Shown here: one piece after another, positions 16,476 through 26,185 of the stretch
How positions within the stretch are numbered: position 1 is the stretch's first letter
Layout: every line of letters begins with the position of its first letter
The notes under the pieces: generated by a model
Told to the model about the DNA's origin: nothing
What the model saw: only the letters and a program-made list of their open reading frames with translations
The model's database searches: none
Source: Planctomycetaceae bacterium
Lineage (GTDB): Bacteria > Planctomycetota > Planctomycetia > Pirellulales > Pirellulaceae
Reading direction: 5' to 3'
Length of the DNA stretch: 64,000 bases
Assembly (NCBI GenBank): GCA_027487485.1
Contig: JAIYDN010000021.1
Location: 124,001 to 188,000, forward strand
Position numbers and translations under genes: made by a program

Positions 16476-17996
16476 ATGACTAAACGTCGCGTCGTAATCA
16501 TTGGAGCAGGGCCGGGCGGCCTCACATCGGCACTTCAGCTAGCTCACGCGGGGGCGGATGTCACCGTTTTGGAGTCCCGGCCGCAAGTGGGGGGACGCTG
16601 CTCCAGCATTTATGCGGACGGCTTTCGATTTGACACCGGCCCAACGTTTTATCTGTATCCCAGAATATTGAAGGAGATCTTCGCCTCGATCGGACGGGAC
16701 ATCGATCAAGATATTCCGATGAAACGTTTGGACCCACAATATCGCGTTTCCTTTGGGGCTGGTGGGCATCTGGACTGCACGCACGATTTGGCCGAAATGG
16801 ATCGTCAGATACAGCAACTCTCGCCACCTGACGTTGGAGCACTTGGACGCTATCTCGACAAGAATCGAGTCAAGTTGGCCAAATTCAGACCCATTCTTGA
16901 ATCACCCTTCAACAGCATGCTCGATTTGCTTCGGCCCTCGTTGCTGGCTGCGGCCTCTCATGTTCAGCCTTGGAAAACACTTGGCCAGGATTTGCAGAAT
17001 TATTTCAAAGACCCTCGGTTGGTCATCGCATTTTCATTTCAAGCCAAGTATCTCGGAATGTCACCATTCCGTTGTCCAAGTTTATTCTCCATCTTGTCGT
17101 TTCTGGAGTACGAATACGGCGTGTATCACCCGATCGGAGGGTGCGGGCAAGTCAGCGAGCGGATGGCCGAGATCGCTACCGAAAAAGGCTGCAAGATTCG
17201 TACTAGCGAGCCGGTCGAGCGATTGGAGTTCAGCGGCAAGCGAGTCACAGCCGTCCACACCAACCAAGGCAGATACGAAGCAGACGCAATCATCATCAAT
17301 GCCGACTTTGCGCATGCGATGCAAAAATTGGTTCCAGACCACCTGAGGAAACGTTGGTCGAATGCCAAGATTGAAAAGAAACGCTTCTCCTGCTCAACGT
17401 TCATGATGTATCTGGGAATCAAAGGTCGATACGACGATCTCAAGCATCACACCATTCACATTTCCAAAGACTACGACCGGAATCTGCGTCAAATTGAAGA
17501 CGAAAAAGTGCTGCCTGATGATCCGTCAATTTACGTTCAAAACCCTTGTGTGACCGACGATTCGCTGGCCCCAGCAGGGAAAAGCACTCTTTATGTTCTC
17601 GTTCCCGTCCCGCAATTGTCGCCAAGCACGCCATGGGATGCCCAGCAGACGGCTCAGTTTCGTGCCTTGACCATGAAACGACTCGCGGACATTGGACTTG
17701 GTGACTTGGAGGAGCGAATCGAGTATGAACAAATTGTTACACCTGCGAATTGGCGAGACGATTTTTCCGTCTATCGAGGTGCCACCTTCAATCTTGCACA
17801 CAACCTGTCGCAAATGCTTCATCTGCGACCCCACAACAAGTTTGAAGAACTGGACGGTGTTTATCTCGTTGGCGGTGGAACTCACCCAGGTAGCGGGCTA
17901 CCAGTGATCTACGAATCGACTCGGATTACCTGCAAGCAACTGCTTCCGGACCTTGGACTGTCTGCCAATTTTATTCACGAAGCCCTCTCGGTATAA
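16476..17996 (+). CDS. crtI: Phytoene desaturase (CrtI/CrtN-type) FAD oxidoreductase
   Basis: A 506-residue flavoprotein. The N-terminal dinucleotide-binding motif VVIIGAGPGGLTSALQLA (residues 6-23) ends with the ribose-binding Glu in VLES; VGGRCSSI and FDTGPTFYLYP are hallmarks of the CrtI group. The C-terminal LVGGGTHPGSGLPVIYES (about 465-482) is the FAD-closing motif of carotenoid desaturases. Expected reaction: stepwise desaturation of phytoene or 4,4'-diapophytoene. No phytoene synthase is in the window. Planctomycete carotenogenesis and squalene/hopanoid routes both use such enzymes, so the exact substrate is open. Confidence 0.85.
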   Translation: MTKRRVVIIGAGPGGLTSALQLAHAGADVTVLESRPQVGGRCSSIYADGFRFDTGPTFYLYPRILKEIFASIGRDIDQDIPMKRLDPQYRVSFGAGGHLDCTHDLAEMDRQIQQLSPPDVGALGRYLDKNRVKLAKFRPILESPFNSMLDLLRPSLLAAASHVQPWKTLGQDLQNYFKDPRLVIAFSFQAKYLGMSPFRCPSLFSILSFLEYEYGVYHPIGGCGQVSERMAEIATEKGCKIRTSEPVERLEFSGKRVTAVHTNQGRYEADAIIINADFAHAMQKLVPDHLRKRWSNAKIEKKRFSCSTFMMYLGIKGRYDDLKHHTIHISKDYDRNLRQIEDEKVLPDDPSIYVQNPCVTDDSLAPAGKSTLYVLVPVPQLSPSTPWDAQQTAQFRALTMKRLADIGLGDLEERIEYEQIVTPANWRDDFSVYRGATFNLAHNLSQMLHLRPHNKFEELDGVYLVGGGTHPGSGLPVIYESTRITCKQLLPDLGLSANFIHEALSV

Positions 17997-18010
17997 AGAT
18001 TGCAAAATCC

Positions 18011-18520
18011 GTGAACCAAACAGCAAATCAGACATCCGCCTTCGACTTTTCGGCCACAACCATTGATGGCAAAGTTGTTTCCTTGGACATGTACCGAGGT
18101 TCGGTGTTGCTTGTTGTTAATGTGGCCAGTCATTGCGGATTTACGGGGCAGTATGAGCCTCTCCAGCAACTGCATGATACCTATTGCCAGCAAGGTTTTT
18201 TTGTTCTGGGGTTTCCATGCAACCAATTCATGGGGCAGGAACCGGATGGCGACGAACAAATCAAGGAATTTTGCTCACTCCGCTATGATGTTTCGTTTCC
18301 GATGTTCTCCAAGATACAGGTCAACGGCAGCGATACGCACCCTCTTTATCGATTTCTCAAGTCGCAGGCAAAGGGGCTGATGGGGAGCGAAGCGATCAAG
18401 TGGAACTTCACGAAATTTCTTGTGAATCGTGAAGGCCAAGCAGTGGCGCGTTATTCGCCAACGACTTCACCCATGAGCCTAACAGGGGCGATTGAGCAGG
18501 AACTGAAAAAGCAGGTTTGA
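18011..18520 (+). CDS. Glutathione peroxidase family (Cys form)
   Basis: A 169-residue thiol peroxidase starting at GTG 18011, 14 bases after the CrtI-like gene. The peroxidatic residue is cysteine, Cys42 in VASHCGFTGQ; the rest of the tetrad is Gln72 in GFPCNQF, Trp131 and Asn132 in KWNFTKFLV. Cys70 in the FPCNQF motif is the position commonly used as resolving residue in thioredoxin-dependent members, so thioredoxin rather than glutathione is the likely reductant. No signal peptide. The likely role is removal of lipid or hydrogen peroxide; pairing with a carotenoid-type desaturase suggests a shared oxidative-stress theme. Confidence 0.92.
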   Translation: MNQTANQTSAFDFSATTIDGKVVSLDMYRGSVLLVVNVASHCGFTGQYEPLQQLHDTYCQQGFFVLGFPCNQFMGQEPDGDEQIKEFCSLRYDVSFPMFSKIQVNGSDTHPLYRFLKSQAKGLMGSEAIKWNFTKFLVNREGQAVARYSPTTSPMSLTGAIEQELKKQV

Positions 18521-18524
18521 GTGA

Positions 18525-18544
18525 AGGCCGGCAAGTGACGGCCT
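18525..18544. terminator. Small hairpin between convergent genes
   Basis: AGGCCG and CGGCCT pair around an eight-base loop, five bases past the peroxidase stop and just before the rhamnulokinase stop on the other strand. No U-tract; weak evidence. Confidence 0.35.
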
Positions 18545-18550
18545 AGGAGC

Positions 18551-20065
18551 TTACCAAAGGTTGGAAATTGCGTTGTACTTCGTAAGCCGTTCAGCGGCTT
18601 GATCCCAGGCGGATGAACGCATGGGTTCGTACGTTGCGATGTCGCTCATGGTCCGCATCCATCGACGCCCTTCCGCAATGTTGGCAAACTTTCCAAGGGC
18701 GACCATTTGAGACACGATGTTACCCAAAGCGGTGGCTTCGACTGGCCCCGCGATGACTGGCCTTTGGCAAGCATCTGCCGTCATTTGGCATAGGAGTTGG
18801 TTCTGCACTCCTCCACCCACGATGTGAATGGTTTCAAGCCGATACCCCAAAAGTTCTTCAAGCCACTCCAGGCAAACACGATATCGAAGTGCGAGGCTTT
18901 CCAATGCGGCTCGAGCTATTGCACCGTCGTCAGCCGGCTCGGGTTGGCCTGTTCGCTGAGCATAGTCGCACATCGCTTGAAGCATGTCGGAAGGAGCGAG
19001 GAACATGCGATGGTCTAGGTCGAACAAAGTTTGCAAGGGCTTGGCATTGCCTGCCATCTTCTCCAGTTGTCTCCAATCGTAGGTGATCCCCTTGCGTTGC
19101 CAGGACGCCCGGCATTGTTGATATGGCCATAGACCAGCAATATTCTTCAGCAAGCGAACACTACCGTTGGCCCCCCCTTCGTTGGTAAAGTTAAGCTTAA
19201 AGCACGCTTCGCTGAGAATCGGTTTTGCGAGTTCAACTCCCATCAGCGACCATGTCCCGCTGCTGATATAGCACCAGTTGGGGCGATCGCTTGCGAATTC
19301 ATTGGCGGGAACTGCGATCACGGCAGATCCTGTGTCGTGCGTTGCCGGGGCGATGACCTGCACCTTACTGTCCAGACCAGTCCTGGTTCGAATGGGTGCA
19401 CGCACATGCCCTAGCGAAGTGCTTGGCTGTACCAGCGGCTTGAATATATGTTTTGGGATTTGAAGGGCATCCAGAATCCTAGGGGACCAAGTTCCACTGG
19501 TAGGGTGCAGCATTTGCGTTGTACTGGCGTTCGTGTATTCGTTGGTCAAAACACCTGCAAGCAACCAATTGATAAAATCGGGGATCATCAAAAAGTGTTC
19601 AGCAATATCCAGAAGCGGCGATTCTTGAACGTGCATGGAGAACAACTGATACAAGGTGTTGATTTCCATGAACTGAATTCCGCTTTCTGCAAAAATGTCA
19701 GATTGTGAAATTCTTTCGAAAGCTCGCTTCATCATCCCTTGAGTGCGTGCATCGCGATAGCAAAATGCGGGTCCAACCATATCCAAATTGCGATCCAGGA
19801 GAACATAATCCACCCCCCAAGTATCGACGCCAACACTCTCAATACGATCCCCGTATTCGCTTGCCGCTAGCCCCAGCCCCGTTTCAATCTGTTGCCAAAG
19901 TCCATGGATGTTCCAATGCAATCGGGAGCCGATAGGTACCGGCGCGTTTTCAAAACGGTGAACATCACTCAACTGGATTCGGTTGGGTAGCAGTTCTGCG
20001 GCTATAACGCGACCGCTGGATGCACCTAAATCTACAGCAACTACGATCTCGGAGTTTGTCATCAT
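18551..20065 (-). CDS. rhaB: Rhamnulokinase (FGGY family)
   Basis: A 504-residue sugar kinase phosphorylating L-rhamnulose at O1. The N-terminal phosphate loop VVAVDLGASSGRVIAAEL (about 8-25) is the RhaB version of the FGGY signature, and the C-terminal half has IHIVGGGVQNQLLCQMTADA followed by RPVIAGPVEATALGN, the adenosine-binding part, again RhaB-like. SSGTWSLMG and the WGVDY segment support it. Length matches RhaB (about 480-500). The other rhamnose genes (isomerase, aldolase) are not adjacent. Next upstream, divergent, is a Tat-exported oxidoreductase, common near sugar-catabolic genes in this phylum. Confidence 0.88.
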   Translation of the reverse strand: MMTNSEIVVAVDLGASSGRVIAAELLPNRIQLSDVHRFENAPVPIGSRLHWNIHGLWQQIETGLGLAASEYGDRIESVGVDTWGVDYVLLDRNLDMVGPAFCYRDARTQGMMKRAFERISQSDIFAESGIQFMEINTLYQLFSMHVQESPLLDIAEHFLMIPDFINWLLAGVLTNEYTNASTTQMLHPTSGTWSPRILDALQIPKHIFKPLVQPSTSLGHVRAPIRTRTGLDSKVQVIAPATHDTGSAVIAVPANEFASDRPNWCYISSGTWSLMGVELAKPILSEACFKLNFTNEGGANGSVRLLKNIAGLWPYQQCRASWQRKGITYDWRQLEKMAGNAKPLQTLFDLDHRMFLAPSDMLQAMCDYAQRTGQPEPADDGAIARAALESLALRYRVCLEWLEELLGYRLETIHIVGGGVQNQLLCQMTADACQRPVIAGPVEATALGNIVSQMVALGKFANIAEGRRWMRTMSDIATYEPMRSSAWDQAAERLTKYNAISNLW

Positions 20066-20241
20066 GGCAGGGGGTAGGTGGAAAGGACGGAACCCTGAAG
20101 ATTGTACGGAGAACCTCCAAGCCGCACAATCAAGCGTCTAGTAGGTAATGCAAGAACTGGGCGACGGCTCAAAAACAGGCTAAGATGGTCGGGTACTTGT
20201 GATCGCAATCTTACCTCTCTCCCTGGAGTCGTTTCGCAACC

Positions 20242-21705
20242 ATGTCTATCGCAAAATCATCTTCGAAAAAATGGAATCGACGACAATTCGTTTCCTCGAC
20301 GGCAGCAGCCTCAAGCCTTGCGGTATTGCCGTCGGCGCGAGGCCACATGTTGGCTAACGATGAAATCCGGCTTGGGTTTATCTCTTGCGGTGGACGAGCT
20401 GGCGAGCACATGACCCAATTTAACAAAATGGGTGGAGTCAAGATTGCAGGCTTGTGCGATCCTGATCAGCTTCGAATTAGCCAGGCAGCAAGGACTTTTG
20501 CGCAGGACGCCAAAACTTGGGCGGACCTTCGTGGAATGCTTGACGACAAAGACATCGATGCTGTTGTCGTTTCGTCTTGCAATCATTGGCACTGCTTAGC
20601 GTCCATTTGGGCCATGCAAGCAGGCAAGGACGTTTATGTGGAAAAGCCTTTGTCCCATAGTCAATGGGAAGGTCGGCAGACCGTCAACGCGGCCCGGAAG
20701 TACAAACGCATTTGCCAAGTCGGAACGCAACAGCGTTCCGATCCCATGCAAACAGAAATCAAAAAATTCCTCCACCAGGACAAAGCCCTTGGGGCGATTC
20801 GTTCGGCACGCGTCAATCGATACGGAGTCCGAGGATCCATTGGTTTGCGAACCACACCTTTGACCATCGATCCCAATACGGACTACAACCTGTGGCTTGG
20901 GCCGGCGCAGGACAAACCCATCTATCGCAACAATCTCCATTACGATTGGCACTGGGATTGGAACACCGGTTCTGGCGAAATGGGAAACTGGGGCGTTCAT
21001 GTTTTGGACGATCTGCGCAACAACGTCTTTCTCGATAAAGTCACATTGCCTACTCGGATTCTTGGTGGCGGAGCCCGCGTTGTATGGAATGATGCTGGGG
21101 AAACACCTAATGTCCATTTCGTTTATTTCGATACGGGCTCAATCCCGGTGGTGCTTGGACTGTCCAATTTGCCCGAGAGCCCGTCATCGAAAAATAGCCC
21201 ACAAGTTCCAGGCCCGGGCAGTGGCTACATTGCTTATTGCGAAGGAGGCCGACTGGAAGGAGAACGAGGTAAGGCGGTGGCCTTCGACAACGAGGGCAAA
21301 AAGATCCGGAGTTTTTCGGGTAACTTTGGCAATCCATCCCATCACGAGAATTTTGTTCAGGCTCTTCGCACTCGCGATGCTTCCATCCTGAACGCCGATG
21401 TCGAAGTTGGGCACCACACCTCTGGATGGTGCAATCTGGCGAACATTGCGTACCGAGTCGGCAGCGAATTTTCGAGTGAAAAAGCCGCTGCGATTGATAT
21501 GCCGGAATGGACGGGCTTGTTCCAAGAGATGGATAAAATGCTTGGCAACTACAACATCAAAATGGATTCGAGCTCCATCAAGATCGGTCCGGTCCTAACC
21601 ATCGATCCCAAATCGGAAACGTTTGTCGGGGATGGGGCTGAAGCTGCCAATGCTTTGTTGAAGCGAGAGTATCGGGCACCGTTTGTTGTGCCCGAGATCA
21701 CTTAG
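20242..21705 (+). CDS. Gfo/Idh/MocA-family oxidoreductase, Tat-exported
   Basis: A 487-residue protein with a twin-arginine leader (WNRRQFVSS, Arg13-Arg14, then an Ala/Ser-rich stretch to about residue 35). The Rossmann part begins IRLGFISCGGRAGEHM, the NAD(P)-site acidic residue is in AGLCDPD, and EKPLSHS carries the catalytic-type Lys of the EKP motif. The C-terminal half has the usual alpha/beta fold (GSGEMGNWGVHVLDD). Exported NAD-dependent members fold in the cytoplasm with cofactor; periplasmic relatives act on glycosides or carry out glycosidase-like oxidation. Substrate unknown; neighbouring rhaB hints at deoxy-sugar or plant/algal polysaccharide use. Confidence 0.88.
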   Translation: MSIAKSSSKKWNRRQFVSSTAAASSLAVLPSARGHMLANDEIRLGFISCGGRAGEHMTQFNKMGGVKIAGLCDPDQLRISQAARTFAQDAKTWADLRGMLDDKDIDAVVVSSCNHWHCLASIWAMQAGKDVYVEKPLSHSQWEGRQTVNAARKYKRICQVGTQQRSDPMQTEIKKFLHQDKALGAIRSARVNRYGVRGSIGLRTTPLTIDPNTDYNLWLGPAQDKPIYRNNLHYDWHWDWNTGSGEMGNWGVHVLDDLRNNVFLDKVTLPTRILGGGARVVWNDAGETPNVHFVYFDTGSIPVVLGLSNLPESPSSKNSPQVPGPGSGYIAYCEGGRLEGERGKAVAFDNEGKKIRSFSGNFGNPSHHENFVQALRTRDASILNADVEVGHHTSGWCNLANIAYRVGSEFSSEKAAAIDMPEWTGLFQEMDKMLGNYNIKMDSSSIKIGPVLTIDPKSETFVGDGAEAANALLKREYRAPFVVPEIT

Positions 21706-21727
21706 CCGAACCGAAGAATCTATCCAT

Positions 21728-24058
21728 CTAGCGAATGGAAACACTGCTGCGAATGCCTTCACTGTAGTCTCGTTTGAACGCGGCTGCAGGTCTCCATTCG
21801 TTCGTTCCGGAGAGTACAAAACAGGGGGCCGGTTGCTTGGGGATGCGAAGCACGGTTGGTATGACATAGTCTGCCCACACGTTCCCTTTCTCAAAGCCGA
21901 ATATGTCTTTCGTGGCTCTCCAAACGATCGTGTCCCCTTGTTTGAGGATCAGATCGCGCGTCGGCTTGAAGGCTTCGTCGGTCAGGTCCTTCAAGTCAAC
22001 TTGGTCGTAGTTTTTCGATTCTCGCATGTTCGCAACGAATGTCGCTTTCCCGCCGGACTCAACAACTCGAAAACCGGCTTTGGTTAGCAGTTTGGTGAGG
22101 TGCTTTAATTCAGTCGGTCGATCCACACTGGGACCAACATTCAATTCGATTTGTACGGGGCTACCCGGCTCAAGATTGATCCCAAGGTTCGACAAGAACT
22201 GTTCGGCGGTCGCATTCATGGGATCGCTTGGAAGCTTAGGGTTAAGCACCAGTGAGGTTCCACCTTGAAGTGAGCTAAATGGAAGGAACCCGTTGCAGGC
22301 CGATTCATGAATGCTCGATGTATAAAAACAGGATGCTGAACCGGAAATGGAGATATCCACCAGATCAAACTGGCCCATCAGTCGCTGCATCTTGGTGCCT
22401 CCCACTGCAACTTGAGTTGGGGTAAGCCAAATCGCGATGGTTGGATCCAGAACTGCGGATGCGATCCCGAACTCCGAGACGATTTTTCCGTCGTTGAGAT
22501 TCCAGAATCGGGCCAACCCGTTTCCGATGCCGGCTAGACGCTGGCAGGTGTCATCCACGGCCAAGATTCGAATCCCAACTGGATTGGACGCCATTTGCGA
22601 AACAACCTTTCCTGTGTTTCCGACAAGTACGACCAGCCGATCATCCGTGTGAATCACAATGTACTTTCCACTTGGGCTAACCGCGGGGATACAAGTCGCT
22701 CGCATTTTGATCCACCAAACAATCTTCTTCGTGTTGATGCTCCAGACGCCAAGATCGCCGTACGGGCTGACCGTTACTAGGTGTTCATCGTCCAAAAACT
22801 GAGTATGCATCACATCGCGACCAACACCATAGGGAGTCCATTCGTTCCAAATGTTCTTGCCGGTTTCTGTTTCGAAGATACTCCATTCGAAATTGCTCGA
22901 ATTGGACTCGACGCCAGCGTAGTACTTGCCCGATGGGCTAATTGCTTTTGGAATGCAGCGAACTTTTTGATTCTTTTTTGAAATCTTGCCGGACGTTAAA
23001 TCAACAAGAGTAAACTCACTTTTCCCGGAGCCAGAATAGATAAGCATCTTGCGGCCGTCCGAAGTTACGACGGAGGACGGGAAGTTTTGCAGTTGTCCAA
23101 GATCGATTCGATCCACGACTTGGGCGCGAGCGATGGCGTCCGGTTCGAATCCCCATCGATCTTCTTTCAACAGCTGTGCCTTGAGCTCTTTGGCTGGTGG
23201 AGAAGAGGATTGCGGTTCGTCGCCTATTCCGGCGATATCACCGGCCATGAGATTGTCATCATCGCTTGGGCCACTATCGCTTGGACCGATATCGCCAGGC
23301 ATTTTGAGATTGCCTTGTGCGGAATTAGCATCAGCGAGCCCACCGGCCGCAGCTTTTTGAATTGCATAGCGTTTGTCGGTTTGAGAGAGCATGATTAGAT
23401 CCAGTTGCTTTTCTGATCCATCGGACTGTCGAATCACAACTTGACCGCCCTTCAACTCAACAAAGTCCCCATCCACTGTCTCGCCCGAGGAGAGCGTCCA
23501 AGTTCTTGCGCTCGGAGCACGCTTGAGCGGCAGTTTCTTTATTTTGGTGAGACCCTTTTTGATCAACCCTTGAAGATACTTCTGGTCGGCATCGCTCAGA
23601 CTGGTCAGTGGCATGTCCTTTTCGGTCATATCGCTTTTTCTCAAACGCACTTGGGTATCGGTGATCGCGATCACCGCCGCAACGATACTGTGTTTGCCCG
23701 ACTTGTCTTTGTAAGTTCTGGTTGCGACGATCGCGCCATTTTCGTAGGGACGACGGATCGCGGCTCGAAGAAAGTCTTGAGTCTGCTTGGCTGCAGCAAA
23801 CTCGAATTCGACTCGAGCGTTCCCCTTTTTGTCGGTTGCAATCACGACCCCAGGTTGCCATTCATTCAGGAAAAAGACTTCCACTTGCTCACCCTCCTTT
23901 AGCTTTTCCAGTTTATCTTGAGCAAGCGCGGTGGACGTGTTCAATGAGGTGAGAAACCAGCACCAGCAACAAGCCCAAAGAAATTGGCGACCCCACCAAA
24001 GCGCTCGATTGGTGTGCGTTTGGGCGGGGGCGAAATAGTCGAATGTATGGTGCAGCAT
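21728..24058 (-). CDS. Secreted SHD1-domain protein with WD40-like propeller
   Basis: A 776-residue protein from the ATG at 24058 (GAGG seven bases upstream); earlier ATGs add a leader without function. A long N-region ends in a hydrophobic stretch and STALAQ (about residue 47), a probable signal sequence. SHD1/SH3-like segments follow: EGEQVEVFFLNEWQPGVVIA (about 53-72), a second copy near GAIVATRTYKDK, and ARTWTLSSGETVDGDFVEL with KRYAIQKA, typical of SLA1-homology domain 1. Residues about 300-620 read like a propeller of short WD40-type blades (LAVDDTCQRLAGIGNGLARFWNL). The C-terminus is a separate domain. SHD1, best known in yeast Sla1, is expanded in planctomycetes; its role there is unknown. 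Confidence 0.72.
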   Translation of the reverse strand: MLHHTFDYFAPAQTHTNRALWWGRQFLWACCWCWFLTSLNTSTALAQDKLEKLKEGEQVEVFFLNEWQPGVVIATDKKGNARVEFEFAAAKQTQDFLRAAIRRPYENGAIVATRTYKDKSGKHSIVAAVIAITDTQVRLRKSDMTEKDMPLTSLSDADQKYLQGLIKKGLTKIKKLPLKRAPSARTWTLSSGETVDGDFVELKGGQVVIRQSDGSEKQLDLIMLSQTDKRYAIQKAAAGGLADANSAQGNLKMPGDIGPSDSGPSDDDNLMAGDIAGIGDEPQSSSPPAKELKAQLLKEDRWGFEPDAIARAQVVDRIDLGQLQNFPSSVVTSDGRKMLIYSGSGKSEFTLVDLTSGKISKKNQKVRCIPKAISPSGKYYAGVESNSSNFEWSIFETETGKNIWNEWTPYGVGRDVMHTQFLDDEHLVTVSPYGDLGVWSINTKKIVWWIKMRATCIPAVSPSGKYIVIHTDDRLVVLVGNTGKVVSQMASNPVGIRILAVDDTCQRLAGIGNGLARFWNLNDGKIVSEFGIASAVLDPTIAIWLTPTQVAVGGTKMQRLMGQFDLVDISISGSASCFYTSSIHESACNGFLPFSSLQGGTSLVLNPKLPSDPMNATAEQFLSNLGINLEPGSPVQIELNVGPSVDRPTELKHLTKLLTKAGFRVVESGGKATFVANMRESKNYDQVDLKDLTDEAFKPTRDLILKQGDTIVWRATKDIFGFEKGNVWADYVIPTVLRIPKQPAPCFVLSGTNEWRPAAAFKRDYSEGIRSSVSIR

Positions 24059-24229
24059 TTTATCCTCAGGCGAAGGAAACATCCTATGGGCGGATTCGAA
24101 GGCAAGATCCGACGGCAAAACGGGCCCAGATCTTTTGTCATCCATAACGCCACACAATGATATCCAAGGCAATTCGTGATCGCAACTAAACCAAGAAAGA
24201 CGATCGAAAGACTACGACATCTTGCTGAG

Positions 24230-24970
24230 TTACGACCCTGACAGCCATAGGCTGCCAAGAACGGCAGCGGTCGAAACCGCGGTTTCCACTCGCTGGATAC
24301 GGTCGCCAAGCGTGAGCACTTTGGCGCCAAGCGACACCGCCAGAAGGACTTCATCGTCGGTGAACCCACCCTCGGGGCCTACCAAGAAGAGCAACTGCTG
24401 TGGCGGGTAGGTCATCTCAAGCTGACATGCATCACGGATGGAATAACACTTGGGCCCAGGAAGGTCCGGATGCAGAATCCACGTTTGTAAATGGGGTTGG
24501 GCGATGTTGAGTTGATTCAAGGTCAAGGATGTACCGACAGTCATCAATCGATTGCGTCCGCATTGCTTGCAAGCTTCGATCGAATAACGTTCTAGCCGAT
24601 CGACATTAGATTCATCCACCACGGCAACTCCGCGTGTTGTCGCGAGGGGAGTAAGCGAATCCACACCAAGTTCGACTAGCTTCTCAACGGTGCTTTTTTG
24701 TCGATCCCCTTTGGGAACAGCGACCGCAAAGTTCAGTCGCCCCAGATGATCGCGGGGCGCAAAGACATACGATTGGATAGCCGCTTCGACGCTTCGTTTG
24801 GAAACGGATTCGATAGTCGCCGTCGCTTCGTTCCCTTTGCCATCGAACAGAACAACAATGTCACCCGGTTGAGATCGCAACACTCGGCTTGCGTGGTGGG
24901 CTTCTTCCTCTGGAAGCGAAACAATTCCCGCTGATTTTAACAAGGGAACGAGAAATCTAGGACGAGCCAT
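24230..24970 (-). CDS. rsmE: 16S rRNA (uracil1498-N3)-methyltransferase RsmE
   Basis: A 246-residue SPOUT-fold methyltransferase starting MARPRF at 24970. The N-terminal PUA-like part has EEEAHHASRVLR; the knot region is diagnostic: LVGPEGGFTDDEV (about 195-207) and LTLGDRIQRVETAVS near the C-terminus, with KGDRQKSTVEKLVELGVD earlier. It modifies U1498 in helix 44 of 16S rRNA using SAM. An upstream ATG at 25051 would overlap the desaturase gene and add 27 residues. The desaturase stop lies five bases upstream, so the two probably share a message. Confidence 0.94.
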   Translation of the reverse strand: MARPRFLVPLLKSAGIVSLPEEEAHHASRVLRSQPGDIVVLFDGKGNEATATIESVSKRSVEAAIQSYVFAPRDHLGRLNFAVAVPKGDRQKSTVEKLVELGVDSLTPLATTRGVAVVDESNVDRLERYSIEACKQCGRNRLMTVGTSLTLNQLNIAQPHLQTWILHPDLPGPKCYSIRDACQLEMTYPPQQLLFLVGPEGGFTDDEVLLAVSLGAKVLTLGDRIQRVETAVSTAAVLGSLWLSGS

Positions 24971-24975
24971 ACGAT

Positions 24976-26178
24976 CTACAGCGCGTTTGCAGCCTCGCGG
25001 AACGATACAAAGTGCCCTCGGTCGACGTCCCAAACCTTGAGTCGGAAGCATGCAAGAATGTCACGAGGGTGCAACGAAGTAGTTCCAGGCGACTGGAGTT
25101 CTTCCAACGCGGCCATGGCTTCCGGCAGTCGGTAGAATGGAATCTTCGCGTTCAAATGGTGGACGTGGTGGTAACCTACGTTTCCAGTGAACCAGTGCAT
25201 CATTCCGTTCATCCGGATAAAGCTGGAGGATTTCAGGGCTGCAAGGGTGTAATGCCAGTCTTCGCGTTTATGTAGTATGCACGAAGGGAAGTTATGCTGG
25301 GCATAAAACAGATAGGCTCCCAAGCCGCATGCGATCGTCAATGGAACAATCATCGCAAGCATTAGAACATCTACCCCTTGGTTGAGGCACAGATAAAGCA
25401 GCCCCACATGAAGAAGGATTGCTACCCCTGCGTCCAGATGCTTGAGCGGATGAAGGAAGAACGACCTAAGACTCATGCCATACAAGAATACGGTTAGGTA
25501 TCCAGAGAAAACCGTGATCGGATGCCGAGATAACGCATAAACGAACCGCTTCCATCGACTGGCCTTCAGATACTCATCCCGAGTCATCAAGGGATACGAC
25601 CCTGTGTTGTTACCGGAAGAGCGTGAATTATGTTTGTGATGGTGATCGTGGGAATGCGTCCAGACGCTGGATGGGCTTAGCACCAAAAGTCCATAGATCT
25701 TGAGGATGCCGGACGCCAGCCATGATTTTCGCAGGATCGCTCCATGGTTAAAATCGTGGTAAATGATAAACAATCGCACGATAACGAGACCGCTCACGCA
25801 GCTGCTAAGGATGCGAACGAATAACGGCAAGGCCGAACAGGCAATAGCTAGCGTTAGCAGATAAATCGATAATGCAACTGTTAGATGCAGCCAGCTCAAC
25901 CAACGCGTTTCAGATGTAAACGCTTTGGAGGCTACCAGCAATTCTTTTGGGTTCCGCATGCATTTCTCAACGTAGGTGTAAACGAATCTCGATGCCGTCC
26001 CAAAAAAGTCGGAACCTAGATGCATAGTACCAGAAGGAGAAGTGTGTGCTCGCTCGGGAAAAGCAATCTGCTGGTCGCTCGAAAGGATTGGAAAGCGATA
26101 GGATAGTGGACATATCCATTCATCACCAATCCCAACTTGTTTAATTCGCCTCGAATCTAACCAAATCTTTGCATTCAA
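24976..26178 (-). CDS. Membrane fatty-acid desaturase
   Basis: A 400-residue (maximum) di-iron membrane desaturase. The three histidine boxes are clear: HDFNHG, then HSHDHHHKHN about 40 residues later, and HHVHHL near the C-terminus, the arrangement of acyl-lipid desaturases (FADS/DesA group). Four or more hydrophobic segments surround them. Position of the double bond cannot be told. The start is uncertain: ATG 26178 is the longest, but ATG 26025 (MHLGSDFF) or 25959 (MRNPKELL) would remove an unconserved N-terminus; none has a clear ribosome site. It precedes rsmE. Confidence 0.83.
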   Translation of the reverse strand: MNAKIWLDSRRIKQVGIGDEWICPLSYRFPILSSDQQIAFPERAHTSPSGTMHLGSDFFGTASRFVYTYVEKCMRNPKELLVASKAFTSETRWLSWLHLTVALSIYLLTLAIACSALPLFVRILSSCVSGLVIVRLFIIYHDFNHGAILRKSWLASGILKIYGLLVLSPSSVWTHSHDHHHKHNSRSSGNNTGSYPLMTRDEYLKASRWKRFVYALSRHPITVFSGYLTVFLYGMSLRSFFLHPLKHLDAGVAILLHVGLLYLCLNQGVDVLMLAMIVPLTIACGLGAYLFYAQHNFPSCILHKREDWHYTLAALKSSSFIRMNGMMHWFTGNVGYHHVHHLNAKIPFYRLPEAMAALEELQSPGTTSLHPRDILACFRLKVWDVDRGHFVSFREAANAL

Positions 26179-26185
26179 ATTGAAC

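Noticed and set aside
20596-21117. 173-codon minus-strand frame in the first Tat oxidoreductase
   Set aside because: Shadow of a conserved Rossmann enzyme.
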